DNA of 24,100 nucleotides from Saccoglossus kowalevskii (GCF_000003605.2 NW_003144815.1:4547-28646); one strand, 5' to 3'; shown: positions 9,307-21,716, counted from the stretch's first letter. Made by a program: numbers and translations. The notes: generated by a model from the letters alone, not told the origin.

Positions 9307-10472
9307 TTCATTACCCTGGCTACGTGTTAAAATGGTTATGAATTCACTCTGAATAAGTACGTACATAACCGACCAATCGTGGTCTTTAATTCAATGTGTT
9401 GGTCAGGGTTCTGATCCTGTGTATTTTTCGGTGGGTACCGTTTAATTTCACTATCCTGGCTACGTGTTAAAATGGTTATGAATTCATTTTGGATAAGTAC
9501 GTACATAACCGACCAATAGTGGACTTTAATTCAATGTGTTGTTCAGGGTTCTGACCCTGTGTATTTTTCGGTGGGTACCGTTTAATTTCACTATCCTGGC
9601 TACGTGTTAAAATGGTTATGAATTCATTTTGGATAAGTATGTACATAACCGACCAATCGTGGACTTTAATTCAATGTGTTGGTCAGGGTTCTGACCCTGT
9701 GTATTTTTCGGTGGGTACCGTTTAATTTCACTATCCTGGCTACGTGTTAAAATTGTTATGAATTCATTTTGGATAAGTACGTACATAACCGACCAATCGT
9801 GGACTTTAATTCAATGTGTTGGTCAGGGTTCTGACCCTGTGTATTTTTCGGTGGGTACCGTTTAATTTCACTACCCTGGCTACGTATTAAAATGGTTATG
9901 AATTCATTTTGGATAAGTACGTACATGACCGACCAATCGTGGACTTTAATTCAATGTGTTGGTCAGGGTTCTGACCCTGTGTATTTTTCGGTGGGTACCG
10001 TTTAATTTCACTACCCTGGCTACGCGTTAAAATGGTTATGAATTCATTTTGGATAAGTACGTACATAACCGACCAATCGTGGACTTTAATTCAATGTGTT
10101 GGTCAGGGTTCTGACCCTGTGTATTTTTCGGTGGGTACCGTTTAATTTCACTACCCTGGCTACGTGTTAAAATGGTTATGAATTCATTTTGGATAAGTAC
10201 GTACATAACCAACCAATCGTGGGCTTTAATTCAATGTGTTGGTCAGGGTTCTGACCCTGTGTATTTTTCGGTGGGTACCGTTTAATTTCACTACCCTGGC
10301 TACGTGTTAAAATGGTTATGAATTCATTTTGCATAAGTACGTACATAACCGACCAATCGTGGACTTTATTTTGCATGCAGGTAAGGTATACCTACAGACA
10401 TAACTGTGGACATTATGCTTAAACTTATGTACTAAGACGTTAGTTAACATTTAATATCAGGCAATGCATTGG
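9307..10472 (+). repeat. Higher-order block, 8 monomers (canonical form)
   Basis: Exactly 1166 bp, that is 8 x 140 + 46. The order of diagnostic variants is as in the preceding block: GATCCTG, AATAGTGG with TTGTTCAGG, AGTATGTAC, TCCTGG with AATTGTTA, ACGTACATGACC, CTACGCG, AACCAACC with GTGGGC, then a CTACGTG / GCATAAG unit with the segment. It makes a good reference for the left-half higher-order repeat. Confidence 0.88.
10369..10472 (+). repeat. 104-bp segment copy 8 (subfamily B)
   Basis: Carries GCTTAAACTT in place of GCTTATACTT, the first subfamily B copy in the window and the only one left of the gap. Its flanking monomers are still of the left-half type (AACCAACC before it, CTCTGAATAAG after it). 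Confidence 0.97.
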
Positions 10473-10539
10473 TTCATTACCCTGGCTACGTGTTAAAATG
10501 GTTATGAATTCACTCTGAATAAGTACGTACATAACCGAC

Positions 10540-10589
10540 NNNNNNNNNNNNNNNNNNNNNNNNNNNNNNNNNNNNNNNNNNNNNNNNNN
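10540..10589. other. Assembly gap, 50 N
   Basis: Exactly 50 N, a round number typical of a placeholder for a gap of unknown size. The left edge stops inside an ordinary monomer that follows a 104-bp segment (after ATAACCGAC). The right edge resumes near the 3' end of another segment. The repeat subfamily also changes here: CACTCTGAATAAG follows segments on the left, CACTGTGGATAAG or CACTCTGGATAAG on the right, apart from the block at 12252. The true missing length cannot be told from the sequence. Confidence 0.97.
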
Positions 10590-10618
10590 TCAACATTTAA
10601 TATCAGGCAATGCATTGG
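10590..10618 (+). repeat. 104-bp segment copy 9, truncated by the gap
   Basis: Only the last 29 bases are present, from TCAACATTTAATATCAGG to CATTGG, directly after the N run. TCAAC here corresponds to TTAAC in other copies. The following monomer has CACTGTGG, as after copies 10 and 15. Confidence 0.93.
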
Positions 10619-11224
10619 TTCATTACCCTGGCTACGTGTTAAAATGGTTATGAATTCACTGTGGATAAGTACGTACATAACCGACCAATCGTGGACTTTA
10701 ATTCAATGTGTTGGTCAGGGTTCTGACCCTGTGTATTTTTCGGTGGGTACCGTTTAATTTCACTCTCCTGGCTACGTGTTAAAATGGTTATGAATTCACT
10801 CTGGATAAGTACGTACATAACCGACCAATCGTGGACTTTAATTCAATGTGTTGGTCAGGGTTCTGACCCTGTGTATTTTTCGGTGGGTACCGTTTAATTT
10901 CACTACCCTGGCTACGTGTTAAAATGGTTATGAATTCATTTTGCATAAGTACGTACATAACCGACCAATCATGGACTTTAATTCAATGTGTTGGTCAGGG
11001 TTCTGACCCTGTGTATTTTTCGGTGGGTACCGTTTAATTTCACTACCCTGGCTACGTGTTAAAATGGTTATGAATTCATTTTGCATAAGTACGTACATAA
11101 CCGACCAATCATGGACTTTATTTTGCATGCAGGTAAGGTATACCTACAGACATAACTGTGGACATTATGTTTATACTTATGTACTATGACGTTAGTTAAC
11201 ATTTCATATCAGGCAATGCATTGG
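10619..11224 (+). repeat. Higher-order block, 4 monomers
   Basis: 606 bp, 4 x 140 + 46. Order: CATTACCC with CACTGTGG; CACTCTCCTGG with CACTCTGG; GCATAAG with AATCATGG; GCATAAG with AATCATGG carrying the segment. Confidence 0.87.
11121..11224 (+). repeat. 104-bp segment copy 10 (subfamily C)
   Basis: Carries a linked set of changes: TATGTTTATAC for TATGCTTATAC, ACTATGACG for ACTAAGACG, and TTTCATATC for TTTAATATC. Copy 15, 11.5 kb downstream, has the same set. Flanks match too: AATCATGG before it and CACTGTGG after it. Confidence 0.97.
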
Positions 11225-12251
11225 TTCATTACCCTGGCTACGTGTTAAAATGGTTATGAATTCACTGTGGATAAGTACGTACATAACCGACCAATCGTGG
11301 ACTTTAATTCAATGTGTTGGTCAGGGTTCTGACCCTGTGTATTTTTCGGTGGGTACCGTTTAATTTCACTATCCTGGCTACGTGTTAAAATGGTTATGAA
11401 TTCACTCTGGATAAGTACGTACATAACCGACCAATCGTGGACTTTAATTCAATGTGTTGGTCAGGGTTCTGACCCTGTGTATTTTTCGGTGGGTACCATT
11501 TAATTTCACTACCCTGGCTACGTGTTAAAATGGTTATGAATTCATTTTGCATAAGTACGTACATAACCGACCAATCATGGACTTTAATTCAATGTGTTGG
11601 TCAGGGTTCTGACCCTGTGTATTTTTCAGTGGGTACCGTTTAATTTCACTACCCTGGCTACGTGTTAAAATGGTTATGAATTCATTTTGCATAAGTACGT
11701 ACATAACCGACCAATCGTGGACTTTAATTCAATGTGTTGGTCAGGGTTCTGACCCTGTGTATTTTTTGGTGGGTACCGTTTAATTTCACTACCCTAGCTA
11801 CATGTTAAAATGGTTATGAATTCATTTTGGATAAGTACGTACATAACCGACCAATCGTGGACTTTAATTCAATGTGTTGGTCAGGGTTCTGACCCTGTGT
11901 ATTTTTCGGTGGGTACCGTTTAATTTCACTATCCTGGCTACGTGTTAAAATGGTTATGAATTCATTTTGGATAAGTACGTACATAACCGACCAATCGTGG
12001 ACTTTAATTCAATGTGTTGGTCAGGGTTCTGACCCTGTGTATTTTTCGGTGGGTACCGTTTAATTTCACTACCCTGGCCACGCGTTAAAATGGTTATGAA
12101 TTCATTTTGTATAAGTACGTACATAACCGACCAATCGTGGGCTTTATTTTTTCATGCAGGTAAGGTATACCTACAGACATAACTGTGGACATTATGCTTA
12201 TACTTATGTACTAAGACGTTAGTTAACATTTAATATCAGGCAATGCATTGG
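11225..12251 (+). repeat. Higher-order block, 7 monomers
   Basis: Order: CACTGTGG; TCCTGG with CACTCTGG; TACCATTT with AATCATGG; a TTTTTCAGTGG-preceded GCATAAG unit; a TTTTTTGGTGG-preceded CCCTAGCTACATG unit; a TCCTGG unit; a GCCACGCG unit with TTTTGTATAAG carrying the segment. The first three units reappear after segment copy 15. Confidence 0.85.
12147..12251 (+). repeat. 104-bp segment copy 11 (105 bp, subfamily A)
   Basis: The 5' end reads TTTTTTCATGCAGG in place of TTTTGCATGCAGG, which breaks the TGCATGCA palindrome and adds one base. It is the only complete A-type copy right of the gap, and is followed by the left-type CTCTGAATAAG monomer. Confidence 0.96.
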
Positions 12252-14257
12252 TTCATTACCCTGGCTACGTGTTAAAATGGTTATGAATTCACTCTGAATA
12301 AGTACGTACATAACCGACCAATCGTGGACTTTAATTCAATATGTTGGTCAGGGTTCTGACCCTGTGTATTTTTCGGTGGGTACCGTTTAATTTCACTATC
12401 CTGGCTACGTGTTAAAATGGTTATGAATTCATTTTGGATAAGTACGTACATAACCGACCAATCGTGGACTTTAATTCAGTGTGTTGGTCAGGGTTCTGAC
12501 CCTGTGTATTTTTCGGTGGGTACCGTTTAATTTCACTACCCTGGCTACGCGTTAAAATGGTTATGAATTCATTTTGGATAAGTACGTACATAACCGACCA
12601 ATCGTGGACTTTAATTCAATGTGTTGGTCAGGGTTCTGACCCTGTGTATTTTTCGGTGGGTACCGTTTAATTTCACTACCCTGGCTACGCGTTAAAATGG
12701 TTATGAATTCATTTTGGATAAGTACGTACATAACCGACCAATCGTGGACTTTAATTCAATGTGTTGGTCAGGGTTCTGACCCTGTGTATTTTTCGGTGGG
12801 TACCGTTTAATTTCACTACCCTGGCTACGCGTTAAAATGGTTATGAATTCATTTTGGATAAGTACGTACATAACCGACCAATCGTGGACTTTAATTCAAT
12901 GTGTTGGTCAGGGTTCTGACCCTGTGTATTTTTCGGTGGGTACCGTTTAATTTCACTATCCTGGCTACGTGTAAAAATGGTTACGAATTCATTTTGGATA
13001 AGTACGTACATAACCGACCAATCGTGGACTTTAATTCAATGTGTTGGTCAGGGTTCTGACCCTGTGTATTTTTCGGTGGGTACCGTTTAATTTCACTACC
13101 CTGGCTACGTGTTAAAATGGTTATGAATTCATTTTGGATAAGTACGTACATAACCGACCAATCGTGGACTTTAATTCAATGTGTTGGTCAGGGTTCTGAC
13201 CCTGTGTATTTTTCGGTGGGTACCGTTTAATTTCACTACCCTGGCTACGTGTTAAAATGGTTATGAATTCATTTTGCATAAGTACGTACATAACCGACCA
13301 ATCGTGGACTTTAATTCAATGTGTTGGTCAGGGTTCTGACCCTGTGTATTTTTCGGTGGGTACCATTTAATTTCACTACCCTGGCTACGTGTTAAAATGG
13401 TTATGAATTCATTTTGCATAAGTACGTACATAACTGACCAATCGTGGACTTTAATTCAATGTGTTGGTCAGGGTTCTGACCCTGTGTATTTTTCGGTGGG
13501 TACCGTTTAATTTCACTACCCTGGCTACGTGTTAAAATGGTTATGAATTCATTTTGGATAAGTACATACATAACCGACCAATTGTGGACTTTAATTCAAT
13601 GTGTTGGTCAGGGTTCTGACCCTGTGTATTTTTCGGTGGGTACCGTTTAATTTCACTACCCTGGCTACGCGTTAAAATGGTTATGAATTCATTTTGGATA
13701 AGTACGTACATAACCGACCAATCGTGGACTTTAATTCAATGTGTTGGTCAGGGTTCTGACCCTGTGTATTTTTCGGTGGGTACCGTTTAATTTCACTACC
13801 CTGGCTACGCGTTAAAATGGTTATGAATTCATTTTGGATAAGTACGTACATAACCGACCAATCGTGGACTTTAATTCAATGTGTTGGTCAGGGTTCTGAC
13901 CCTGTGTATTTTTCGGTGGGTACCGTTTAATTTCACTACCCTGGATACGCGTTAAAATGGTTATGAATTCATTTTGGATAAGTACGTACATAACCGACCA
14001 ATCGTGGACTTTAATTCAATGTGTTGGTCAGGATTCTGACCCTGTGTATTTTTTGGTGGGTACCGTTTAATTTCACTCTCCTGGCTACGTGTTAAAATGG
14101 TTATGAATTCATTTTGCATAAGTACGTACATAACCGACCAATCGTGGACTTTATTTTGCATGCAGGTAAGGTATACCTACAGACATAACTGTGGACATTA
14201 TGCTTAAACTTATGTACTAAGATGTTAGTTAACATTTAATATCAGGCAATGCATTGG
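12252..14257 (+). repeat. Higher-order block, 14 monomers
   Basis: Starts with a left-type CTCTGAATAAG unit, then three CTACGCG units in a row, a GTGTAAAAATGG / GTTACGAATTC unit (about 12971), several CTACGTG and GCATAAG units including AACTGACC (about 13434) and AATTGTGG (about 13582), two more CTACGCG units, a GGATACGCG unit with GGATTCTGACC, and a CACTCTCCTGG unit with the segment. Confidence 0.82.
14154..14257 (+). repeat. 104-bp segment copy 12 (subfamily B)
   Basis: GCTTAAACTT with AAGATGTTAG (CpG to TpG), shared with copy 16. Its right flank is exceptional: TTCACTACCCTGGCTACACG with GGATTCATTTTGG follows, instead of the usual CATTACCC and CACTCTG monomer. An exchange just 3' of this segment is likely. 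Confidence 0.96.
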
Positions 14258-15423
14258 TTCACTACCCTGGCTACACGTTAAAATGGTTATGGATTCATTT
14301 TGGATAAGTACGTACATAACCGACCAATCGTGGACTTTAATTCAATGTGTTGGTCAGGGTTCTGACCCTGTGTATTTTTCGGTGGGTACCGTTTAATTTC
14401 ACTACCCTGGCTACGCGTTAAAATGGTTATGAATTCATTTTGGATAAATACGTACATAACCGACCAATCGTGGACTTTAATTCAATATGTTGGTCAGGGT
14501 TCTGACCCTGTGTATTTTTCGGTGGGTACCGTTTAATTTCACTACCCTGGCTACACGTTAAAATGGTTATGAATTCATTTTGGATAAGTACGTACATAAC
14601 CGACCAATCGTGGAATTTAATTCTATGTGTTGGTCAGGGTTCTGACCCTGTGTATTTTTCGGTGGGTACCGTTTAATTTCACTACCCTGGCTACGCGTTA
14701 AAATGGTTATGAATTCATTTTGGATAAGTACGTACATAACCGACCAATCGTGGACTTTAATTCAATGTGTTGGTCAGGGTTCTGACCCTGTGTATTTTTC
14801 GGTGGGTACCGTTTAATTTCACTATCCTGGCTACGCGTTAAAATGGTTATGAATTCATTTTGGATAAGTACGTACATAACCGACCAATCGTGGACTTTAA
14901 TTCAATGTGTTGGTCAGGGTTCTGACCCTGTGTATTTTTCGGTGGGTACCGTTTAATTTCACTACCCTGGCTACGTGTTAAAATGGTTATGAATTCATTT
15001 TGGATAAGTACGTACATAACCGACCAATCGTGGACTTTAATTCAATGTGTTGGTCAGGGTTCTGACCCTGTGTATTTTTTGGTGGGTACCGTTTAATTTC
15101 ACTACCCTGGCTACGTGTTAAAATGGTTATGAATTCATTTTGCATAAGTATGTACATAACCGACCAATCGTGGACTTTAATTCAATGTGTTGGTCAGGGT
15201 TCTGACCCTGTGTATTTTTCGGTGGGTACCGTTAAATTTCACTACCCTGGCTACGTGTTAAAATGGTTATGAATTCATTTTGCATAAGTACGTACATAAC
15301 CGACCAATCGTGGACTTTATTTTGCATGCAGGTAAGGTATACCTACAGACATAACTGTGGACATTATGCTTAAACTTATGTACTAAGACGTTAGTTAACA
15401 TTTAATATCAGGCAATGCATTGG
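14258..15423 (+). repeat. Higher-order block, 8 monomers
   Basis: 1166 bp. It begins with an unusual CTACACG unit with GGATTC (EcoRI core lost). It contains an AAATACG unit and a CTACACG unit with TTCTATGTG that resemble units near 5530-5750. Near 15232 one unit has GTTAAATTT for GTTTAATTT. The last two units are GCATAAG types; the final one carries the segment. Confidence 0.83.
15320..15423 (+). repeat. 104-bp segment copy 13 (subfamily B)
   Basis: GCTTAAACTT and AAGACGTTAG. It closes an 8-monomer block and is the last segment for 6470 bp. Confidence 0.97.
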
Positions 15424-17355
15424 TTCATTACCCTGGCTACGTGTTAAAATGGTTATGAATTCACTCTGGATAAGTACGTACATAACCGACCAATCGTGGA
15501 CTTTAATTCAATGTGTTGGTCAGGGTTCTGACCCTGTGTATTTTTCGATGGGTACCGTTTAATTTCACTATCCTGGCTACGTGTTAAAATGGTTATGAAT
15601 TCACTCTGGATAAGTACGTACAAAACCGACCAATCATGGACTTTAATTCAATGTGTTGGTCAGGGTTCTGACCCTGTGTATTTTTCGGTGGGTACCGTTT
15701 AATTTCACTACCCTGGCTATGCGTTAAAATGGTTATGAATTCATTTTGGATAAGTACGTACATAACCGACCAATCGTGGACTTTAATTCAATGTGTTGGT
15801 CAGGGTTCTGACCCTGTGTATTTTTCGGTGGGTACCGTTTAATCTCACTACCCTGGCTACGCGTTAAAATGGTTATGACTTCATTTTGGATAAGTACGTA
15901 CATAACCGACCAATCGTGGACTTTAATTCAATGTGTTGGTCAGGGTTCTGACCCTGTGTATTTTTCGGTGGGTACTGTTTAATTTCACTATCCTGGCTAC
16001 GTGTTAAAATGGTTATGAATTCATTTTGGATAAGTACGTACATAACCGACCAATCATGGACTTTAATTCAATGTGTTGGTCAGGGTTCTGACCCTGTGTA
16101 TTTTTCGGTGGGTACCGTTTAATTTCACTACCCTGGCTACGCGTTAAAATGGTTATGAATTCATTTTGGATAAGTACGTACATAACCGACCAATCGTGGA
16201 CTTTAATTCAATGTGTTGGTCAGGGTTCTGACCCTGTGTATTTTTCGGTGGGTACCGTTTAATTTCATTACCCTGGCTACGCGTTAAAATGGTTATGAAT
16301 TCATTTTGGATAAGTACGTACATAACCGACCAATCGTGGACTTTAATTCAATGTGTTGGTCAGGGTTCTGACCCTGTGTATTTTTCGGTGGGTACCGTTT
16401 AATTTCACTATCCTGGCTACGTGTTAAAATGGTTATGAATTCATTTTGGATAAGTACGTACAAAACCGACCAATCGTGGACTTTAATTCAATGTGTTGGT
16501 CAGGGTTCTGACCCTGTGTATTTTTCGGTGGGTACCGTTTAATTTCACTATCCTGGCTATGTGTTAAAATGGTTATGAATTCATTTTGGATAAGTACGTA
16601 CATAACCGACCAATCGTGGACTTTAATTCAATGTGTTGGTCAGGGTTCTGACCCTGTGTATTTTTCGGTGGGTACCGTTTAATTTCACTACCCTGGCTAC
16701 GCGTTAAAATGGTTATGAATTCATTTTGGATAAGTACGTACATAACCGACCAATCGTGGACTTTAATTCAATGTGTTGGTCAGGATTCTGACCCTGTGTA
16801 TTTTTCGGTGGGTACCGTTTAATTTCACTACCCTGGCTACGTGTTAAAATGGTTATGAATTCATTTTGCATAAGTACGTACATAACCGACCAATCATGGA
16901 CTTTAATTCAATGTGTTGGTCAGGGTTCTGACCCTGTGTATTTTTCGGTGGATACCGTTTAATTTCACTACCCTGGCTACGTGTTAAAATGGTTATGAAT
17001 TCATTTTGCATAAGTACGTACATAACCGACCAATCGTGGACTTTAATTCAATGTGTTGGTCAGGGTTCTGACCCTGTGTATTTTTCGGTGGGTACCGTTT
17101 AATTTCACTACCCTGGCTACGTGTTAAAATGATTATGAATTCATTTTGCATAAGTACGTACATAACCGACCAATCGTGGACTTTAATTCAATGTGTTGGT
17201 CAGGGTTCTGACCCTGTGTATTTTTCGGTGGGTACCGTTTAATTTCACTACCCTGGCTACATGTTAAAATGGTTATGAATTCATTTTGCATAAGTACGTA
17301 CATAACTGACCAATCGTGGACTTTAATTCAATGTGTTGGTCAGGGTTCTGACCCT

Positions 17356-17479
17356 GTGTATTTTTCGGTGGGTACCGTTGCTACGCGTTAAAATGGTTAT
17401 GAATTCATTTTGCATAAGTACGTACATAACCGACCAATCGTGGACTTTAATTCAATGTGTTGGTCAGGGTTCTGACCCT
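17356..17479 (+). repeat. Shortened 124-bp monomer (16-bp deletion)
   Basis: GGTACCGTT joins directly to GCTACGCG; the 16 bases from TAATTTCAC through ACCCTG are missing (junction near 17379). The gtgtattttt landmarks are 124 bp apart here instead of 140. It is the only deletion of this size seen in an ordinary monomer and shifts the phase of everything downstream. Confidence 0.95.
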
Positions 17480-19189
17480 GTGTATTTTTCAGTGGGTACC
17501 GTTTAATTTCACTACCCTGGCTACGCGTTAAAATGGTTATGAATTCATTTTGGATAAGTACGTACATAACCGACCAATCGTGGACTTTAATTCAATGTGT
17601 TGGTCAGGGTTCTGACCCTGTGTATTTTTCGGTGGGTACCGTTTAATTTCACTACCCTGGCTACGCGTTAAAATGGTTATGAATTCATTTTGGATAAGTA
17701 CGTACATAACCGACCAATCGTGGACTTTAATTCAATGTGTTGGTCAGGGTTCTGACCCTGTGTATTTTTCGGTGGGTACCGTTTAATTTCACTACCCTGG
17801 CTACGCGTTAAAATGGTTATGAATTCATTTTGGATAAGTACGTACATAACCGACCAATCGTGGACTTTAATTCAATGTGTTGGTCAGGGTTCTGACCCTG
17901 TGTATTTTTCGGTGGGTACCGTTTAATTTCACTACCCTGGCTACGTGTTAAAATGGTTATGAATTCACTCTGGATAAGTATGTACATAACCGACCAATCG
18001 TGGACTTTAATTCAATGTGTTGGTCAGGGTTCTGACCCTGTGTATTTTTCGGTGGGTACCGTTTAATTTCACTACCCTGGCTACGTGTTAAAATGGTTAT
18101 GAATTCATTTTGGATAAGTATGTACATAACCGACCAATCGTGGACTTTAATTCAATGTGTTGGTCAGGGTTCTGACCCTGTGTATTTTTCGGTGGATACC
18201 GTTTAATTTCACTACCCTGGCTACGTGTTAAAATGGTTATGAATTCATTTTGCATAAGTACGTACATAACCGACCAATCGTGGACTTTAATTCAATGTGT
18301 TGGTCAGGGTTCTGACCCTGTGTATTTTTCGGTGGGTACCGTTTAATTTCACTATCCTGGCTACGTGTTAAAATGGGTATGAATTCACTCTGGATAAGTA
18401 CGTACATAACCGACCAATCGTGGACTTTAATTCAATGTGTTGGTCAGGGTTCTGACCCTGTGTATTTTTCGGTGGGTACCGTTTCATTTCACTATCCTGG
18501 CTACGTGTTAAAATGGTTATGAATTCATTTTGGATAAGTACGTACATAACCGACCAATCGTGGACTTTAATTCAATGTGTTGGTCAGGGTTCTGACCCTG
18601 TGTATTTTTCGGTGGGTACCGTTTAATTTCACTACCCTGGCTATGTGTTAAAATGGTTATGAATTCATTTTGGATAAGTACGTACATAACCGACCAATCG
18701 TGGACTTTAATTCAATGTGTTGGTCAGGGTTCTGACCCTGTGTATTTTTCGGTGGGTACCGTTTAATTTCACTACCCTGGCTACGTGTTAAAATGGTTAT
18801 GAATTCATTTTGCATAAGTACGTACATAACCGACCAATCATGGACTTTAATTCAATGTGTTGGTCAGGGTTCTGACCCTGTGTATTTTTCGGTGGATACC
18901 GTTTAATTTCACTACCCTGGCTACGTGTTAAAATGGTTATGAAATTCATTTTGCATAAGTACGTACATTACCGACCAATCGTGGACTTTAATTCAATGTG
19001 TTGGTCAGGGTTCTGACCCCGTGTATTTTCGGTGGGTACCGTTTAATTTCACTACCCTGGCTACGTGTTAAAATGGTTATGAATTCATTTTGGATAAGTA
19101 CGTACATAACCGACCAATCGTGGACTTTAATTCAATGTGTTGGTCAGGGTTCTGACCCTGTGTATTTTTCGGTGGGTACCGTTTAATTT

Positions 19190-19470
19190 CACTATCCTGG
19201 CTACGCGTTAAAATGGTTATGAATTCATTTAGGATAAGTACGTACACAACCGACCAATCGTGGACTTTAATTCAATGTGTTGGTCAGGGTTCTGACCCTG
19301 TGTATTTTTCGGTGGGTACCGTTTAATTTCACTACCCTGGCTACGCGTTAAAATGGTTATGAATTCATTTAGGATAAGTACGTACACAACCGACCAATCG
19401 TGGACTTTAATTCAATGTGTTGGTCAGGGTTCTGACCCTGTGTATTTTTCGGTGGGTACCGTTTAATTTC
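19190..19470 (+). repeat. Near-identical adjacent monomers (recent duplication)
   Basis: Two neighbouring units both carry TTTAGGATAAG and GTACACAACC, changes not seen elsewhere in the window. They differ only at TCCTGG versus CCCTGG as far as I can see. A single-monomer duplication or local conversion is the simplest explanation. Confidence 0.82.
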
Positions 19471-20036
19471 ACTATCCTGGCTACGTGTTAAAATGGTTAT
19501 GAATTCATTTTGGATAAGTACGTACATAACCGACCAATCGTGGACTTTAATTCAATGTGTTGGTCAGGGTTCTGACCCTGTGTATTTTTCGGTGGGTACC
19601 GTTTAATTTCACTATCCTGGCTACGTGTTAAAATGGTTATGAATTCATTTTGGATAAGTACGTACATAACCGACCAATCGTGGACTTTAATTCAATGTGT
19701 TGGTCAGGGTTCTGACCCTGTGTATTTTTCGGTGGGTACCGTTTAATTTCACTATCCTGGCTACGTGTTAAAATGGTTATGAATTCATTTTGGATAAGTA
19801 CGTACATAACCGACCAATCGTGGACTTTAATTCAATGTGTTGGTCAGGGTTCTGACCCTGTGTATTTTTCGGTGGGTACCATTTAATTTCACTATCCTGG
19901 CTACGTGTTAAAGTGGTTATGAATTCATTTTGGATAAGTACGTACATAACCGACCAATCGTGGACTTTAATTCAATGTGTTGGTCAGGGTTCTGACCCTG
20001 TGTATTTTTCGGTGGGTACCGTTTAATTTCACTATC

Positions 20037-21156
20037 CTGGCTACGTGTTAAAATGGTTATGAATTCATTTTGGATAAGTACGTACATAACCGACCAATCA
20101 TGGACTTTAATTCAATGTGTTGGTCAGGGTTCTGACCCTGTGTATTTTTCGGTGGGTACCGTTTAATTTCACTACCCTGGCTACGCGTTAAAATGGTTAT
20201 GAATTCATTTTGGATAAGTACGTACATAACCGACCAATCGTGGACTTTAATTCAATGTGTTGGTCAGGGTTCTGACCCTGTGTATTTTTCGGTGGGTACC
20301 GTTTAATTTCACTATCCTGGCTATGTGTTAAAATGGTTATGAATTCATTTTGGATAAGTACGTACATAACCGACCAATCGTGGACTTTAATTCAATGTGT
20401 TGGTCTGGGTTCTGACCCTGTGTATTTTTCGGTGGGTACCGTTTAATTTCACTACCCTGGCTACGTGTTAAAATGGTTATGAATTCATTTTGGATAAGTA
20501 CGTACATAACCGACCAATCGTGGACTTTAATTCAATGTGTTGGTCAGGGTTCTGACCCTGTGTATTTTTCGGTGGGTACCGTTTAATTTCACTACCCTGG
20601 CTACGCGTTAAAATGGTTATGAATTCATTTTGGATAAATACGTTCATAACCGACCAATCGTGGACTTTAATTCAATGTGTTGGTCAGGGTTCTGACCCTG
20701 TGTATTTTTCGGTGGGTACCGTTTAATTTCACTATCCTGGCTATGTGTTAAAATGGTTATGAATTCATTTTGGATAAGTACGTACATAACCGACCAATCG
20801 TGGACTTTAATTCAATGTGTTGGTCTGGGTTCTGACCCTGTGTATTTTTCGGTGGGTACCGTTTAATTTCACTACCCTGGCTACGCGTTAAAATGGTTAT
20901 GAATTCATTTTGGATAAGTACGTACATAACCGACCAATCGTGGACTTTAATTCAATGTGTTGGTCAGGGTTCTGACCCTGTGTATTTTTCGGTGGGTACC
21001 GTTTAATTTCACTACCCTGGCTACGCGTTAAAATGGTTATGAATTCATTTTGGATAAGTACGTACATAACAGACCAATCGTGGACTTTAATTCAATGTGC
21101 TGGTCAGGGTTCTGACCCTGTGTATTTTTCGGTGGGTACCGTTTAATTTCACTATC
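20037..21156 (+). repeat. 1120-bp (8-monomer) higher-order repeat without segment, copy 1
   Basis: Units in order: TCCTGG with AATCATGG; CTACGCG; TCCTGG CTATGTG with GGTCTGGG; CTACGTG; CTACGCG with AAATACGTTCAT; CTATGTG with GGTCTGGG; CTACGCG; CTACGCG with AACAGACC and GTGCTGG. The first four units return in the same order starting 1120 bp later. The CTATGTG / GGTCTGGG unit also occurs twice within this copy, 420 bp apart, so a three-monomer duplication is nested inside. Confidence 0.85.
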
Positions 21157-21716
21157 CTGGCTACGTGTTAAAATGGTTATGAATTCATTTTGGATAAGTA
21201 CGTACATAACCGACCAATCATGGACTTTAATTCAATGTGTTGGTCAGGGTTCTGACCCTGTGTATTTTTCGGTGGGTACCGTTTAATTTCACTACCCTGG
21301 CTACGCGTTAAAATGGTTATGAATTCATTTTGGATAAGTACGTACATAACCGACCAATCGTGGACTTTAATTCAATGTGTTGGTCAGGGTTCTGACCCTG
21401 TGTATTTTTCGGTGGGTACCGTTTAATTTCACTATCCTGGCTATGTGTTAAAATGGTTATGAATTCATTTTGGATAAGTACGTACATAACCGACCAATCG
21501 TGGACTTTAATTCAATGTGTTGGTCTGGGTTCTGACCCTGTGTATTTTTCGGTGGGTACCGTTTAATTTCACTACCCTGGCTACGTGTTAAAATGGTTAT
21601 GAATTCATTTTGGATAAGTACGTACATAACCGACCAATCGTGGACTTTAATTCAATGTGTTGGTCAGGGTTCTGACCCTGTGTATTTTTCGGTGGGTACC
21701 GTTTAATTTCACTACC
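21157..21716 (+). repeat. 1120-bp higher-order repeat, partial copy 2 (4 monomers)
   Basis: TCCTGG with AATCATGG, CTACGCG, CTATGTG with GGTCTGGG, and CTACGTG, in the same order as 20037-20596. The register is then broken by a GCATAAG unit that leads into segment copy 14. Confidence 0.85.

Larger units (their letters stand above)
1..10539 (+). repeat. Satellite array, 140-bp monomer, left contig part
   Basis: Head-to-tail 140-bp monomers, all in one orientation. The landmark gtgtattttt recurs at 1, 141, 281, 421, 561, 701, 841, 981, 1121, 1261, 1401 and 1541, and then at the same period with small indels. Each monomer has one GGTACC, one GAATTC (in nearly all), one GTACGTAC (in most) and an inverted repeat around GGTTCTGACC. 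Because 140 is not divisible by 3, reading frames rotate at each unit and no long frame survives. No internal mobile element was seen. Known eukaryotic satellites of this length often form centromeric or pericentromeric heterochromatin; assigning that role here is inference. Confidence in the repeat call is very high. Confidence 0.99.

Noticed and set aside
10540..10589. Biological boundary of the array at the N run.
   Set aside because: The same satellite in the same orientation resumes directly after it, so it is an assembly gap.
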